Source: a virus
IMG/VR virus record: IMGVR_UViG_3300046167_000074
Coordinates: 1 to 34,039 of that record
Length of the DNA stretch: 34,039 nucleotides
Direction: 5' to 3' (one strand)
Both the position numbers and the translations under genes were made by a program. Below, piece after piece: positions 1 to 5,461 of this stretch. The notes below the pieces were generated by a model that worked only from the letters and a program-made list of their open reading frames with translations, had not been told where the DNA came from and did no database searches. Each line of letters opens with the position of its first letter. Within the stretch, counting starts at the first letter, position 1.

Positions 1-3
1 CCT

Positions 4-312
4 ATGGCCGTAACTTACACTTGGACTATCGCCACATGCGAACACGACATTGCATCTGGCGGTATTAACGTAATTCACTGGCGCTGCGAAGGCATTGACG
101 GTGACAACTCTGCGTCATCTTATGGTACTGTCGGGCTAACCCCTGACCCATCCTCCGCTGACTTTGTAGCTTATGCTGACGTTACTGAAGCAATGGCTCA
201 AGGCTGGGTGTGGGATAGCGTATCACAAGCTGACACTGAAGCTGCTCTTGCTGACAAGATTGACGCAATGGCAAATCCAACCGAAGCCTCTGGAACACCT
301 TGGGCTGCTTAA
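4..312 (+). CDS. Small fibre-adjacent phage protein, DUF7936-like (copy 1)
   Basis: This 102-aa protein opens with a TYTWTI motif and has HWRC, DGD-SASSYGT, TPDPS and ADFV-YAD-TEA blocks, followed by a conserved tail (DKIDAMANPTEASGTPW). I recognise this layout from small proteins next to tail-fibre genes in marine phages (DUF7936-like). The function is not established; a tail- or fibre-associated role is inferred from position, because the second copy at 32757 directly follows the fibre gene. The window begins three bases before the start codon, so its ribosome-binding site is not visible. It is intact, unlike the second copy, and shares only about 60% of residues with it in the N-terminal two thirds, while the C-terminal third is nearly the same. 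Confidence 0.7.
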   Translation: MAVTYTWTIATCEHDIASGGINVIHWRCEGIDGDNSASSYGTVGLTPDPSSADFVAYADVTEAMAQGWVWDSVSQADTEAALADKIDAMANPTEASGTPWAA

Positions 313-334
313 CTTAACTTAAAAGGAGATCAAC

Positions 335-550
335 ATGACTGAAGACAAAAAGGTCATTACGATTGACGAAATCGAGTACACTGAAGACCAACTGTCCGAT
401 GAGGCGAAGGTCTGCATTAATCACATTGGTTCGCTGGATCAAAAGATTGGTTCAGCCCAGTTTAATTTGACTCAGCTACAGGGTGGCCGTGAGTTCTTTA
501 TGGCACGACTGAAGACGGCTCTGGAGATAACGGAAGAAGAAGATGGATAA
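335..550 (+). CDS. Small acidic phage protein, DUF6447-like
   Basis: A 71-aa acidic protein beginning MTEDKKVITIDEIEY. A short beta-rich start (VITIDEIEYTEDQLSDEAK) leads into a helical segment (INHIGSLDQKIGSAQFNLTQLQ) and a very acidic end (EITEEEDG). The IT-D-EY--DQLSD-AK pattern followed by a helix is what I associate with DUF6447-type small proteins of marine phages; the function is unknown. The start is well supported by AAAAGGAGAT about 4 bases upstream. Its stop overlaps the next start by 8 bases, so translation of the two is probably coupled. A second copy at 33090 differs at residue 2 (T to A). Confidence 0.75.
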   Translation: MTEDKKVITIDEIEYTEDQLSDEAKVCINHIGSLDQKIGSAQFNLTQLQGGREFFMARLKTALEITEEEDG

Positions 551-737
551 ACGTACAGTGGCTTCGGCTCATGAGCGGATTGATGGCTTGGAAAAGGAAG
601 TGATTGCTATGCAAACAGAAATGCGAATCCAATTCAAAGATCTGTTTGGCCGTGTCAAGCGCATGGAAGCAATCATGATCGGCACAACAGGCTTTATCAT
701 TGCACTCTTAGTCGCCGTGCTGACTAAGATGGGCTGA
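543..737 (+). CDS. XhlA-like coiled-coil membrane protein (lysis-associated)
   Basis: A 64-aa protein with a heptad-like helical N-terminus (about residues 5-42; AHERIDGLEKEVIAMQTEMR) and one C-terminal transmembrane helix (IMIGTTGFIIALLVAVLTKM, about 44-63). This architecture matches the haemolysin XhlA family, which acts with holins at the inner membrane during lysis. The start lies inside the end of the preceding gene, giving an 8-base overlap. It heads a group with three further membrane proteins and an amidase, which supports a lysis role. XhlA assignment is by architecture only; it could also be a spanin-like or superinfection-exclusion protein. Confidence 0.65.
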   Translation: MDKRTVASAHERIDGLEKEVIAMQTEMRIQFKDLFGRVKRMEAIMIGTTGFIIALLVAVLTKMG

Positions 738-741
738 CAAA

Positions 742-1215
742 ATGATTGACCCGGTAACAGCGGTCGGTCTAGCTACTAGCGCATTTAATATTCTAAAGCA
801 GGGTATAAGTGCAGGCAAAGACATCCAAGAAATGAGCGGAACCCTAGCTAAATGGGGCTCCGCTTTTTCTGATTTTCAGTATGCTGAAGACAAAACAAAG
901 AACCCTCCGTTCTACAAGATGATGTCTGACAATAGCGCCAATGCTATTGAAATCTTTGCTCATAAAAAAAAGATGGAGGCTATGCGTAAAGAGATTAAGG
1001 ATCATATCTCATGGACGTATGGCCCCTCTGCGTGGGAGGAGGTTCTCGCTATAGAAGGTGAGATGCGTAAGATACGCAGGGAAGAAGCTTACAAAAAACA
1101 AGAGATGATAGACAACGCTATCAACTATACCCTTGGTGCAATTATATTTGTCATTGCGGGGGCTGGTATAGTGACAGGCTTTTATTATCTTGGTCGCTAT
1201 CAGGGTAAGTGGTAA
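742..1215 (+). CDS. Conserved marine-phage protein with C-terminal membrane helix
   Basis: A 157-aa protein. The N-terminus is amphipathic (MIDPVTAVGLATSAFNILKQG), the middle is charged and helical (HKKKMEAMRKEIKDHISWTYGPSAWEE), and one transmembrane helix lies near the C-terminus (AIIFVIAGAGIVTGFYYLG, about 133-151), leaving a short basic tail. The W-YGPSAW-E--AIEGEMRK-RREE signature occurs in unnamed proteins near lysis and fibre genes in marine phages. The function is unknown; membrane location is inferred. The start follows the previous stop by 4 bases. The same gene is repeated at 33497-33970. Confidence 0.75.
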   Translation: MIDPVTAVGLATSAFNILKQGISAGKDIQEMSGTLAKWGSAFSDFQYAEDKTKNPPFYKMMSDNSANAIEIFAHKKKMEAMRKEIKDHISWTYGPSAWEEVLAIEGEMRKIRREEAYKKQEMIDNAINYTLGAIIFVIAGAGIVTGFYYLGRYQGKW

Positions 1216-1379
1216 TGTGGGTGTTAATCTGGTTCCAAGTAATTAATAACAACATTGAGCATTATCAACTCAATCAGTTCACTACTGAAAACGAGTGTAA
1301 AGAAGCTCTTGAAGATGCAAAAGTCTTGATAACGACAAGTCAAACGACGGTGTACTGCTTTGAGGTTATACCAAAATAA
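1215..1379 (+). CDS. Small hypothetical protein (54 aa)
   Basis: The ATG shares one base with the preceding stop (TAATG), the usual sign of coupled translation. The product begins MWVLIWFQVINNNIEHYQL and continues TTENECKEALEDAK to a cysteine-containing end (TVYCFEVIPK). A short hydrophobic start followed by a small alpha/beta body resembles other tiny marine-phage proteins in this position; no function is known. The first 70 bases recur at the right end of the window, where the second copy is cut off. The overlap, compact composition and conserved position make it likely real. Confidence 0.6.
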   Translation: MWVLIWFQVINNNIEHYQLNQFTTENECKEALEDAKVLITTSQTTVYCFEVIPK

Positions 1380-1512
1380 GAAGGGTAATTATGTTGTATA
1401 TGACAAAGACGGAAAAGTTGTTATAATTACTCACCACAAGCATTATGCTATAGCGTATGCCAGGAGTGTAGAAGATGGCGGCAAAGAAGTTGGAAGATCA
1501 GTCGAAGTATGA
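1360..1512 (+). CDS. Possible small protein (uncertain start)
   Basis: This frame reads KKGNYVVYDKDGKVVIITHH then KHYAIAYARSVEDGG, which looks protein-like, with regular beta-strand alternation and a DKDG turn. There is no ATG: the only in-frame start after the last stop is a TTG at 1360, with no good ribosome-binding site. It overlaps the end of the 54-aa gene and the beginning of the EF-hand gene. A lost base at its 5' end, as in other genes here, could explain the missing start. Low confidence. Confidence 0.3.
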   Translation: MRLYQNKKGNYVVYDKDGKVVIITHHKHYAIAYARSVEDGGKEVGRSVEV

Positions 1513-1708
1513 CGCCTATGATATGGACGGCGATGGCGTTGTCTCTGACTCTGAGATGGCAAAGGCCAAAGAGATCAGGGAGACAGAGGATGCGCTGCGT
1601 AAGCATCTTGCCCAGCTTCGCATGGCTCGGTGGACACTGATAGGCATGGCGGTGTTTACTGTCACAATGTTCTTTATACCTCTGGATCGGGTCACTGCAC
1701 TTAAGTGA
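1475..1708 (+). CDS. EF-hand-like small membrane protein
   Basis: A 77-aa protein. Residues about 15-27 form a canonical EF-hand-type loop (DMDGDGVVSDSE, acidic at positions 1, 3, 5 and 12), preceded by a polar helix and followed by a charged helix (MAKAKEIRETEDALRKHLAQLR). A C-terminal transmembrane helix follows (WTLIGMAVFTVTMFFIPL). Small EF-hand/TM proteins recur in lysis modules of marine phages; whether they bind calcium or what they regulate is unknown. It sits between the XhlA-like and 3TM holin genes, so an accessory lysis function at the inner membrane is the obvious inference. The start has AGGAGTGTAGAAG upstream. Confidence 0.7.
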   Translation: MAAKKLEDQSKYDAYDMDGDGVVSDSEMAKAKEIRETEDALRKHLAQLRMARWTLIGMAVFTVTMFFIPLDRVTALK

Positions 1709-1757
1709 TATTAGCAATCTATTCTACATTAGTGGCGCCGGCATAGTCGGAGCTTTC

Positions 1758-2192
1758 ATGGGCGCAACAGCATGGATGGGGACGAAAGTAATGGGTATAC
1801 TAAGCGCACTTATAGGGCCAGCTACTGAGCTTGCTGGCAAGTTCATTCAAGACAAAGATCAAGCGGCACAGTTGGCCCATGACCTAACAACGATGGCCGA
1901 CAAGCACGCGCAGGAAGCGATGCTTGCGCAGGTTGAGGTCAACAAAGCTGAAGCGGCCAGCGGTTCTGTATTCAAGGGCGGGTGGCGTCCATTTATCGGA
2001 TGGGTTTGCGGTGCTGCATTTGCATACCATTTCGTGTTGCAGCCGTTTATTGTTTTCGGTGTTGCGGTTGCTGGCGTAGCAATTCCCGAGCTACCATCAT
2101 TTGACATGGGTAGCCTAATGACTGTTATGATGGGCATGCTTGGGCTTGGTGGCCTGCGCAGCTATGAAAAGAAACAAGGATTGACAAAATGA
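1758..2192 (+). CDS. Holin, GTA 3TM type (PF11351-like)
   Basis: A 144-aa protein carrying the recognisable GWRPFIGWVCGAAFAYHF segment followed by hydrophobic helices (LQPFIVFGVAVAGVAI and LMTVMMGMLGLGGL) and a short basic tail. This matches the 3TM holin family first described in gene-transfer agents and widespread in alphaproteobacterial phages; it opens the inner membrane to let the endolysin out. The N-terminal region (IGPATELAGKFIQDKDQAA) is an amphipathic cytoplasmic segment. An internal ATG at 1791, 11 codons in, has an equally plausible leader and may be the true start. The stop overlaps the amidase start by 4 bases (ATGA), linking holin and endolysin translation. Confidence 0.8.
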   Translation: MGATAWMGTKVMGILSALIGPATELAGKFIQDKDQAAQLAHDLTTMADKHAQEAMLAQVEVNKAEAASGSVFKGGWRPFIGWVCGAAFAYHFVLQPFIVFGVAVAGVAIPELPSFDMGSLMTVMMGMLGLGGLRSYEKKQGLTK

Positions 2193-2623
2193 GGCTAATA
2201 AATGAAATCGTTGTGCATTGCACGGCAACAAACGCTAAGTGGTATGCGAGCAAGTCGGCTGAAGATGTTGTTGCCGAGATCCGCCGCTGGCATACTGAGG
2301 AACGAGGCTGGTCTGATATAGGCTACCATGCCATTGTGCATCGTGATGGATCAGTTGCGCATGGCCGATCAGATGATCGCAAAGGCGCGCATGTTGCTGG
2401 CCGCAACTCCACAACTATAGGAATAAGTCTGGTCGGTGGTCGCGGCGGTATAGCCAACGGCAAGTTTGAAGACAACTTCACCCCAGAGCAAGACGAAGCT
2501 TTGCGGAAGTTGATTGCACAATACAAAGAAAAGCACCCAAAGATTGAAACGGTCTCGGGTCACAATGATTATGCAAGCAAAGCCTGCCCAGGCTTTAACG
2601 TAGGAGAATGGTTAAATGGCTAA
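2189..2623 (+). CDS. Endolysin: N-acetylmuramoyl-L-alanine amidase, T7-lysozyme type
   Basis: This 144-aa protein is a single Amidase_2/PGRP domain that cleaves the bond between N-acetylmuramic acid and L-alanine in peptidoglycan. Zinc ligands H10 (VVHCTAT), H125 (SGHNDYAS) and C133 (KACPG) are present, with Y46 (IGYHAIV) and K131 at the catalytic positions. The spacing matches T7 lysozyme, where the equivalents are H17, Y46, H122, K128 and C130. The GRSDDRKGAHVAGRNSTTIGI stretch is typical of the fold. There is no signal peptide, so export depends on the holin encoded just upstream with a 4-base overlap. T7 lysozyme also inhibits T7 RNA polymerase; no such polymerase is seen here, so only the lytic role is supported. 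Confidence 0.93.
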   Translation: MRLINEIVVHCTATNAKWYASKSAEDVVAEIRRWHTEERGWSDIGYHAIVHRDGSVAHGRSDDRKGAHVAGRNSTTIGISLVGGRGGIANGKFEDNFTPEQDEALRKLIAQYKEKHPKIETVSGHNDYASKACPGFNVGEWLNG

Positions 2624-2788
2624 AGATGGTTTGTACTCAAACATTCACAAAAGAAAAAGCGCATTGCCGCTGGATCTGGGGAGAAGATGCGCAAACCTGG
2701 TTCACCAGGCGCACCAACAGCGCAGGCTTTCAAGGACAGCGAGAAGACCGCGAAGAAAAAGAAGTCAATAATGAACAGGACTGCGTAG
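2616..2788 (+). CDS. Small basic conserved phage protein, frame-broken
   Basis: The frame starts at the ATG at 2616 (MAKDGLYSNIHKR), with AGGAG 9 bases upstream, and then must shift one base to continue as KRIAAGSGEKMRKPGSPGAP, then AFKDSEKTAKKKKS, ending MNRTA at TAG 2786-2788. Joined, it is a ~58-aa, lysine-rich protein of a kind common after lysis genes in marine phages. The break falls in an A-rich run (about 2648-2662), consistent with one missing A. A ribosomal -1 slip on AAA in that run would also join the frames, but many other genes here are broken by single-base errors, so an error is more likely. Function unknown. Confidence 0.6.
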
Positions 2789-2789
2789 C

Positions 2790-3002
2790 ATGAGCCGGCC
2801 ACCAGAAAGAACCGGCAACTCCGGACGCCGCGCAGCGTTCTTGCAGCGCATGGGCAAGATGCCTGGGCCGACAAAGAACAAGGATGGCACGGACACGCCG
2901 CTGCTTAAATCTTTGAAAGCCTGGGGCGCGTCATCGAAGAGCGAAGCCGTTGCAAAAGGCAAGCGAATTTCCATGATGAATAAAAAGAAAAGCAGCGCAT
3001 AA
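2790..3002 (+). CDS. Small basic conserved hypothetical protein
   Basis: A 70-aa, strongly basic protein (MSRPPERTGNSGRRAAFLQR then MGKMPGPTKNKDG-DTPLLKSLKAW and a Lys/Ser-rich end). It starts one base after the preceding stop and is the last gene before the terminator at 3248-3277. Basic proteins like this occur in the same place in related phages; DNA binding is possible but unproven. No domain is recognised. Confidence 0.65.
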   Translation: MSRPPERTGNSGRRAAFLQRMGKMPGPTKNKDGTDTPLLKSLKAWGASSKSEAVAKGKRISMMNKKKSSA

Positions 3003-3247
3003 AGAGGTTGAACCAATTTAGTGCGCTGCTATAAGTCTCTGGTGAGTGGCTATCATCACAATACAAATCGCTTTGTCCCAATTGGGCGGTTGTTTACCTC
3101 GGTGACGTTGCTACAAAAAAGCGCCAATCTTTTAAATATCAACGGCCACTCACACGATATTTTATCTTGCAATGATTTAGAAATCAAAGTAAGATTTTTT
3201 TATTCATAGCGGGAGGTTTGGTCACCACTCGTCGTTAGTTACAAAAG
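3003..3247. other. Non-coding stretch between lysis genes and terminator
   Basis: I find no convincing gene in these 245 bases; the frame beginning at a GTG at 3021 has no ribosome-binding site and an unprotein-like composition. The stretch contains a perfect 9-bp inverted repeat, GTGAGTGGC at 3042-3050 and GCCACTCAC at 3145-3153, separated by 94 bases. It ends at a strong terminator, so it would form the 3' untranslated end of the lysis mRNA or a separate small RNA. Confidence 0.4.
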
Positions 3248-3277
3248 CCCTCGCAACTTTGGTTGCGGGGGTTTTTG
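3243..3277. terminator. Bidirectional rho-independent terminator
   Basis: The arms CCCTCGCAAC (3248-3257) and GTTGCGGGGG (3262-3271) pair over 10 bp with one wobble around a TTTG loop. On the plus strand the stem is followed by TTTTTG; on the minus strand it is followed by CTTTTG, encoded by the AAAA at 3243-3246. It lies where the rightward lysis genes meet the leftward operon and can stop both. Confidence 0.85.
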
Positions 3278-3316
3278 TTAGAATATAATTGCAATAAGCG
3301 CCATCAAGCCATCCAC
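3278..3316 (-). pseudogene. Truncated duplicate of the 36-aa membrane protein gene
   Basis: On the minus strand these bases read GLMALIAIIF-stop, against GLMALVAIIF-stop at the end of the intact gene at 3814-3924. Over the 11 shared codons (3278-3310) most differences are at third positions, including the two stops (TAA against TGA). This pattern shows both copies diverged under selection as coding sequence, so this is the C-terminal remnant of a once complete homologue. A GTG at 3316 could start a 12-aa peptide, but the N-terminal two thirds are gone, replaced by the gene at 3321-3683. Confidence 0.6.
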
Positions 3317-3325
3317 ACGATTAAT
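3314..3325. repeat. 12-bp direct repeat, left copy
   Basis: CACACGATTAAT occurs here and again at 3695-3706. The two copies bracket the 3321-3683 gene, one covering its stop codon and the other just upstream of its start. Confidence 0.7.
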
Positions 3326-3683
3326 CTGCCATCTTCATAATCCTATTGCGCACTTCGTCTGAGGGTTTTATCTTATGTCTATTTTTTGAAAGCCGGTGCT
3401 TCATTGCATTGTATAAAAACTTTCTTTCATGTGATTTTATGTAACCAATTGCCAAGGCGATTTCTATTACAGTTATGCTTGTGTCGAATGATGCGGTGTA
3501 ACCTCTCCTTAATACTACACCGCACTGGCTTGAGCCAACCATGTTCCCACAAAGATTAGATATACATTGCAGGCTTGGAGAGTTAGTTGATCGCCTCCAT
3601 TCTCTTAAAAAGAAGTCCCACCATTCTGGCGATAGCCTCATATCTTTTGTAAGAACATTGCCATCATAAGTGTATTTGTTCAT
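3321..3683 (-). CDS. Orphan hypothetical protein in a cassette-like insertion
   Basis: A 120-aa protein with no domain I recognise. It contains an aromatic SPEWWDFFLREWRR stretch, three cysteines (LQCISNLCGN, SSQCGVV), a hydrophobic segment (ITVIEIALAIGYI) and a basic C-terminus (KHRLSKNRHKIKPS). The coding sequence is more AT-rich than its neighbours. It is the last gene of the leftward operon, separated from the rest by about 130 non-coding bases, flanked by 12-bp direct repeats, and lies between a truncated and an intact copy of the same small membrane-protein gene. These signs suggest a late-arriving accessory gene (moron). Confidence 0.55.
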   Translation of the reverse strand: MNKYTYDGNVLTKDMRLSPEWWDFFLREWRRSTNSPSLQCISNLCGNMVGSSQCGVVLRRGYTASFDTSITVIEIALAIGYIKSHERKFLYNAMKHRLSKNRHKIKPSDEVRNRIMKMAD

Positions 3684-3694
3684 AATTATCTACT

Positions 3695-3706
3695 CACACG
3701 ATTAAT
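3695..3706. repeat. 12-bp direct repeat, right copy
   Basis: Second copy of CACACGATTAAT, 12 bases upstream of the start of the 120-aa gene; partner of 3314-3325. A shorter match (CACACGAT) also occurs at 3151-3158. Confidence 0.7.
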
Positions 3707-3738
3707 TTAAGTTTTGGTCTTCCTTTTCGCCCCCCCTT

Positions 3739-3769
3739 GAGGGTTTTCCCCCGCGTGGGGAAAAACCTC
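3739..3769. other. Strong hairpin, resembling a type I-E CRISPR repeat
   Basis: Arms GAGGGTTTTCCCC (3739-3751) and GGGGAAAAACCTC (3757-3769) pair over 12 of 13 positions around a CGCGT loop. Neither strand has a T-run after the stem, so it is not a standard terminator. The order GTTTTCCCC, then CGCG, then GGGG, then AAACC resembles a shortened type I-E CRISPR repeat. It stands alone, with no second repeat or spacer. It may instead be an mRNA-stabilising or processing hairpin in the leftward operon. Confidence 0.6.
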
Positions 3770-3813
3770 TAAGTATTTATTTGACCCAATTTAAACACTT
3801 AGTTTTAAAGACT

Positions 3814-3924
3814 TCAAAATATTATAGCGACTAGCGCCATCAGGCCGGCTCCAGAAACAAATCCTACAAGGGCGCCTACCAGGCCAGCTATGTGGATCTC
3901 ATGTTCTGTGAATTTACTTTTCAT
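3814..3924 (-). CDS. 36-aa single-span membrane protein
   Basis: This short gene reads MKSKFTEHEIHIAGLVGALV then GFVSGAGLMALVAIIF-stop. A charged N-terminus of about 11 residues precedes one glycine-rich transmembrane helix (residues about 12-36). Its start overlaps the stop of the DUF6378 gene by 11 bases, which strongly supports translation as part of the operon. A diverged C-terminal remnant at 3278-3310 keeps the protein sequence while changing codons, independent evidence that it is real. The function is unknown; small phage membrane peptides often inhibit host processes or exclude other phages. Confidence 0.65.
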   Translation of the reverse strand: MKSKFTEHEIHIAGLVGALVGFVSGAGLMALVAIIF

Positions 3925-4183
3925 TTGTCATCATCTCCCCTGCCAATGCAGCATAACCGCAAATATCTGTCCATGTATCATCTTTGCTTGGTGACGTTAA
4001 TGTACGCTGCACCTTGCTCAGTATATACATGTTGGCAACATCCATAGGACTAACAGCCACATCAAGATAAGATGTCCAAAGCCGAGCAATGCGCTTGAAC
4101 GATTCATCTGCCGGCCCATAATCGTCAGCCCTTTCGGTGCTGATTATGCGCGCGGCTTCTTTCAGTATTTCATCTCTTGTCAT
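3914..4183 (-). CDS. DUF6378 domain protein (MazG-like)
   Basis: An 89-aa protein starting MTRDEILKEAARIIS. The blocks TERADDYGPADESFKRIARLW, then SYLDVAVSPMDVANMYILSK, then DTWTDICGYAALAGEM match the DUF6378 family of phages and bacteria, a compact all-alpha domain related in layout to MazG-type nucleotide pyrophosphohydrolases. The activity is not established here. The conserved domain starts exactly at this ATG, which overlaps the end of the upstream gene by 14 bases, so I prefer it to a longer frame beginning at 4255. The position in the leftward, probably early, operon would suit a role in nucleotide pools or alarmone signalling, but that is inference. Confidence 0.75.
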   Translation of the reverse strand: MTRDEILKEAARIISTERADDYGPADESFKRIARLWTSYLDVAVSPMDVANMYILSKVQRTLTSPSKDDTWTDICGYAALAGEMMTNEK

Positions 4184-4562
4184 TTTTAAACCTTCTTTCA
4201 ATCCCGTCACGCGGCAGATTGTATTGCTTGACGGCCCGATCATAAGCGATCTCACTTATGTGCAGAACGTCCATGATTTGTGATTTGTTCAAGTCTAACT
4301 TGAGCAGGTAATTAACAGACCAAGCAGTGCGGGTGACTACAATGTTGCGCTTGAGCGGCTGGCTCTTAATGTAATCCCGAGCCTTGGATGCAGACGCCAA
4401 GCGCCTGTCGATCTTTTCAATTGTATTCTTGCCACCGCATTGCTTTTCGTTTCTTTTGGCGTTCAGCCTCATCAAGGCGCCCACCTCTGCCTCAGTGGGT
4501 TCCCGATTAAATGCGCGTTTAAATGACATGACGTTTATTTCAACGTCTACTACTTTGACCAT
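4170..4562 (-). CDS. Hypothetical protein with HTH-like C-terminal region
   Basis: A 130-aa basic protein. The middle is charged (NAKRNEKQCGGKNTIEKIDR) and the C-terminal part reads LLKLDLNKSQIMDVLHISEI then AYDRAVKQYNLPR, which has the helix-turn-helix cadence of a small DNA-binding domain (about residues 87-120). No named family is recognised. Its ATG overlaps the upstream stop in the form ATAATGG, so it is translationally linked to the upstream gene. A regulator is a reasonable guess only. Confidence 0.6.
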   Translation of the reverse strand: MVKVVDVEINVMSFKRAFNREPTEAEVGALMRLNAKRNEKQCGGKNTIEKIDRRLASASKARDYIKSQPLKRNIVVTRTAWSVNYLLKLDLNKSQIMDVLHISEIAYDRAVKQYNLPRDGIERRFKNDKR

Positions 4563-4834
4563 TATATATTGTATCCTTTTTTTCTAAGGTCAGATGTGTA
4601 TTTCTTCAGATCACGCTGGGCAATCTGAAGCTCATTAACAATGCTCGGCCTCGCGTCCTGCCGATACCGCTCGTCTTGCAGGCGATCCACTTGAGTGCGC
4701 AGGTATTGCAGTATGGCCTGATCGGCAGGAGTTAGTTCGCTCACCACCACCCCCATACAATGCCTGCGATCCATACGTTTGCAGCGAACAAACGCGCTGA
4801 CAATAATTACATAGTCTTCCCAATCAGCTTTCAT
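4562..4834 (-). CDS. Small hypothetical protein with coiled-coil C-terminus
   Basis: A 90-aa protein. The N-terminus is short and hydrophobic with two cysteines (DYVIIVSAFVRCKRMDRRHC), and the rest is a long charged helix (ADQAILQYLRTQVDRLQDER and QIAQRDLKKYTSDLRKKGY). It overlaps the upstream gene by 11 bases and the downstream start by 1 base. An internal ATG at MGVVVSELTP could give a 64-aa, purely helical form. No function is known. Confidence 0.55.
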   Translation of the reverse strand: MKADWEDYVIIVSAFVRCKRMDRRHCMGVVVSELTPADQAILQYLRTQVDRLQDERYRQDARPSIVNELQIAQRDLKKYTSDLRKKGYNI

Positions 4835-5042
4835 CTGTCATCTCCTTCAGTAACTGCTCAAAATTTTTGCGGGTTGCAATTGCGGTTTGCAGCATGGCTG
4901 CTTCCATTCCTATGTCGGCGCTGGCCGATGATGATCGGACACCTTCTCCATAGTATTTTTTTAGTTCGTCAATGACCTTTAATTTATTGTCAATGAAACT
5001 AGTCTCTTTGGCAATTGCGGATTTGATTTCGTCGATTGTCAT
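4824..5042 (-). CDS. Small helical hypothetical protein
   Basis: A 72-aa protein, helical throughout: MTIDEIKSAIAKETSFIDNK leads to KLKVIDELKKYYGEG, a Ser/Ala hinge, then AAMLQTAIATRKNFEQLLKE. A good ribosome-binding site (AAGGGAG, 8 bases before the ATG on the minus strand) supports the start. It overlaps the next gene by 11 bases. Unrecognised; the pattern of two helices joined by a flexible hinge suggests a small binding protein. Confidence 0.6.
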   Translation of the reverse strand: MTIDEIKSAIAKETSFIDNKLKVIDELKKYYGEGVRSSSASADIGMEAAMLQTAIATRKNFEQLLKEMTDES

Positions 5043-5054
5043 GTGGTTCTCCCT

Positions 5055-5219
5055 TTATATTAAGTCTACGCCAACAATAATAATGGCGACATGAATTGCG
5101 GCAATAAAGAATACAATGCTTGTTTCCGCCCAAGCCCCCATTCCCCTGAATGCTACATAGGCAATGAGGCAGGACAGCAAACCAGTTGCAATCCCACTGT
5201 AGATAAAGAAATCAAGCAC
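5055..5219 (-). CDS. 54-aa two-span membrane protein (GTG start)
   Basis: Starting from a GTG two bases after the preceding stop, the frame reads LDFFIYSGIATGLLSCLIAY then VAFRGMGAWAE then TSIVFFIAAIHVAIIIVGV. This gives two hydrophobic helices (about residues 3-23 and 33-52) joined by a short loop containing an arginine. The tight fit between neighbours, leaving only 12 bases before the next ATG, supports it. Unknown function; a small inner-membrane protein made with the leftward operon. Confidence 0.55.
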   Translation of the reverse strand: MLDFFIYSGIATGLLSCLIAYVAFRGMGAWAETSIVFFIAAIHVAIIIVGVDLI

Positions 5220-5221
5220 AA

Positions 5222-5428
5222 TCAATTGCCCCACATTTCTTTTGCGATTTGTTCGCCAGACTTGTTGGGATTGCGGATCAATCGGTCGCTAATGCGCAAC
5301 AACTCATCTTCATCTTTTGCGTAAATGCCTACGTTACCGTTTGAGTGCTGGACTGCGTAGCAGTCGTCACCAAAATCAACAATGATGTTTGCGCCTTCAA
5401 ACTGAATTGCTGTCATCTTTAAGATCAT
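5222..5428 (-). CDS. First gene of the leftward operon, small hypothetical protein
   Basis: A 68-aa acidic protein. A beta-rich first half (TAIQFEGANIIVDFGDDCYA then VQHSNGNVGIYAKDEDELLR) is followed by a helical end (ISDRLIRNPNKSGEQIAKEM). The ATG at 5428 has GGGGAA about 8 bases upstream; a second ATG four codons in is less well placed. It is the promoter-proximal gene after the four-palindrome divergent control region, so it should be among the first products made from the leftward promoter. Unrecognised. Confidence 0.6.
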   Translation of the reverse strand: MILKMTAIQFEGANIIVDFGDDCYAVQHSNGNVGIYAKDEDELLRISDRLIRNPNKSGEQIAKEMWGN

Positions 5429-5461
5429 GTCCGTATTCCCCTTGTTTGTGTCTATACATTA

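Larger units (their letters stand above)
1..1284. repeat. Terminal redundancy, left copy
   Basis: Positions 335-1284 match 33090-34039 at an offset of 32755 with only a few differences. Positions 4 to about 235 align with 32757 onward as a diverged allele (offset 32753). The overlap shows that the two ends of the window represent the same part of the genome, giving a closed length near 32.75 kb. Confidence 0.85.

Noticed and set aside
2189-2623. T7-lysozyme-style control of a phage RNA polymerase
   Set aside because: The catalytic residues match T7 lysozyme, but no phage RNA polymerase gene is present in the window.
3021-3209. 62-aa plus-strand frame from a GTG
   Set aside because: No ribosome-binding site, erratic composition and no protein-like pattern; better read as untranslated RNA.
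3739-3769. CRISPR array
   Set aside because: Only one repeat-like unit, no spacers and no cas genes; kept only as a solitary hairpin.
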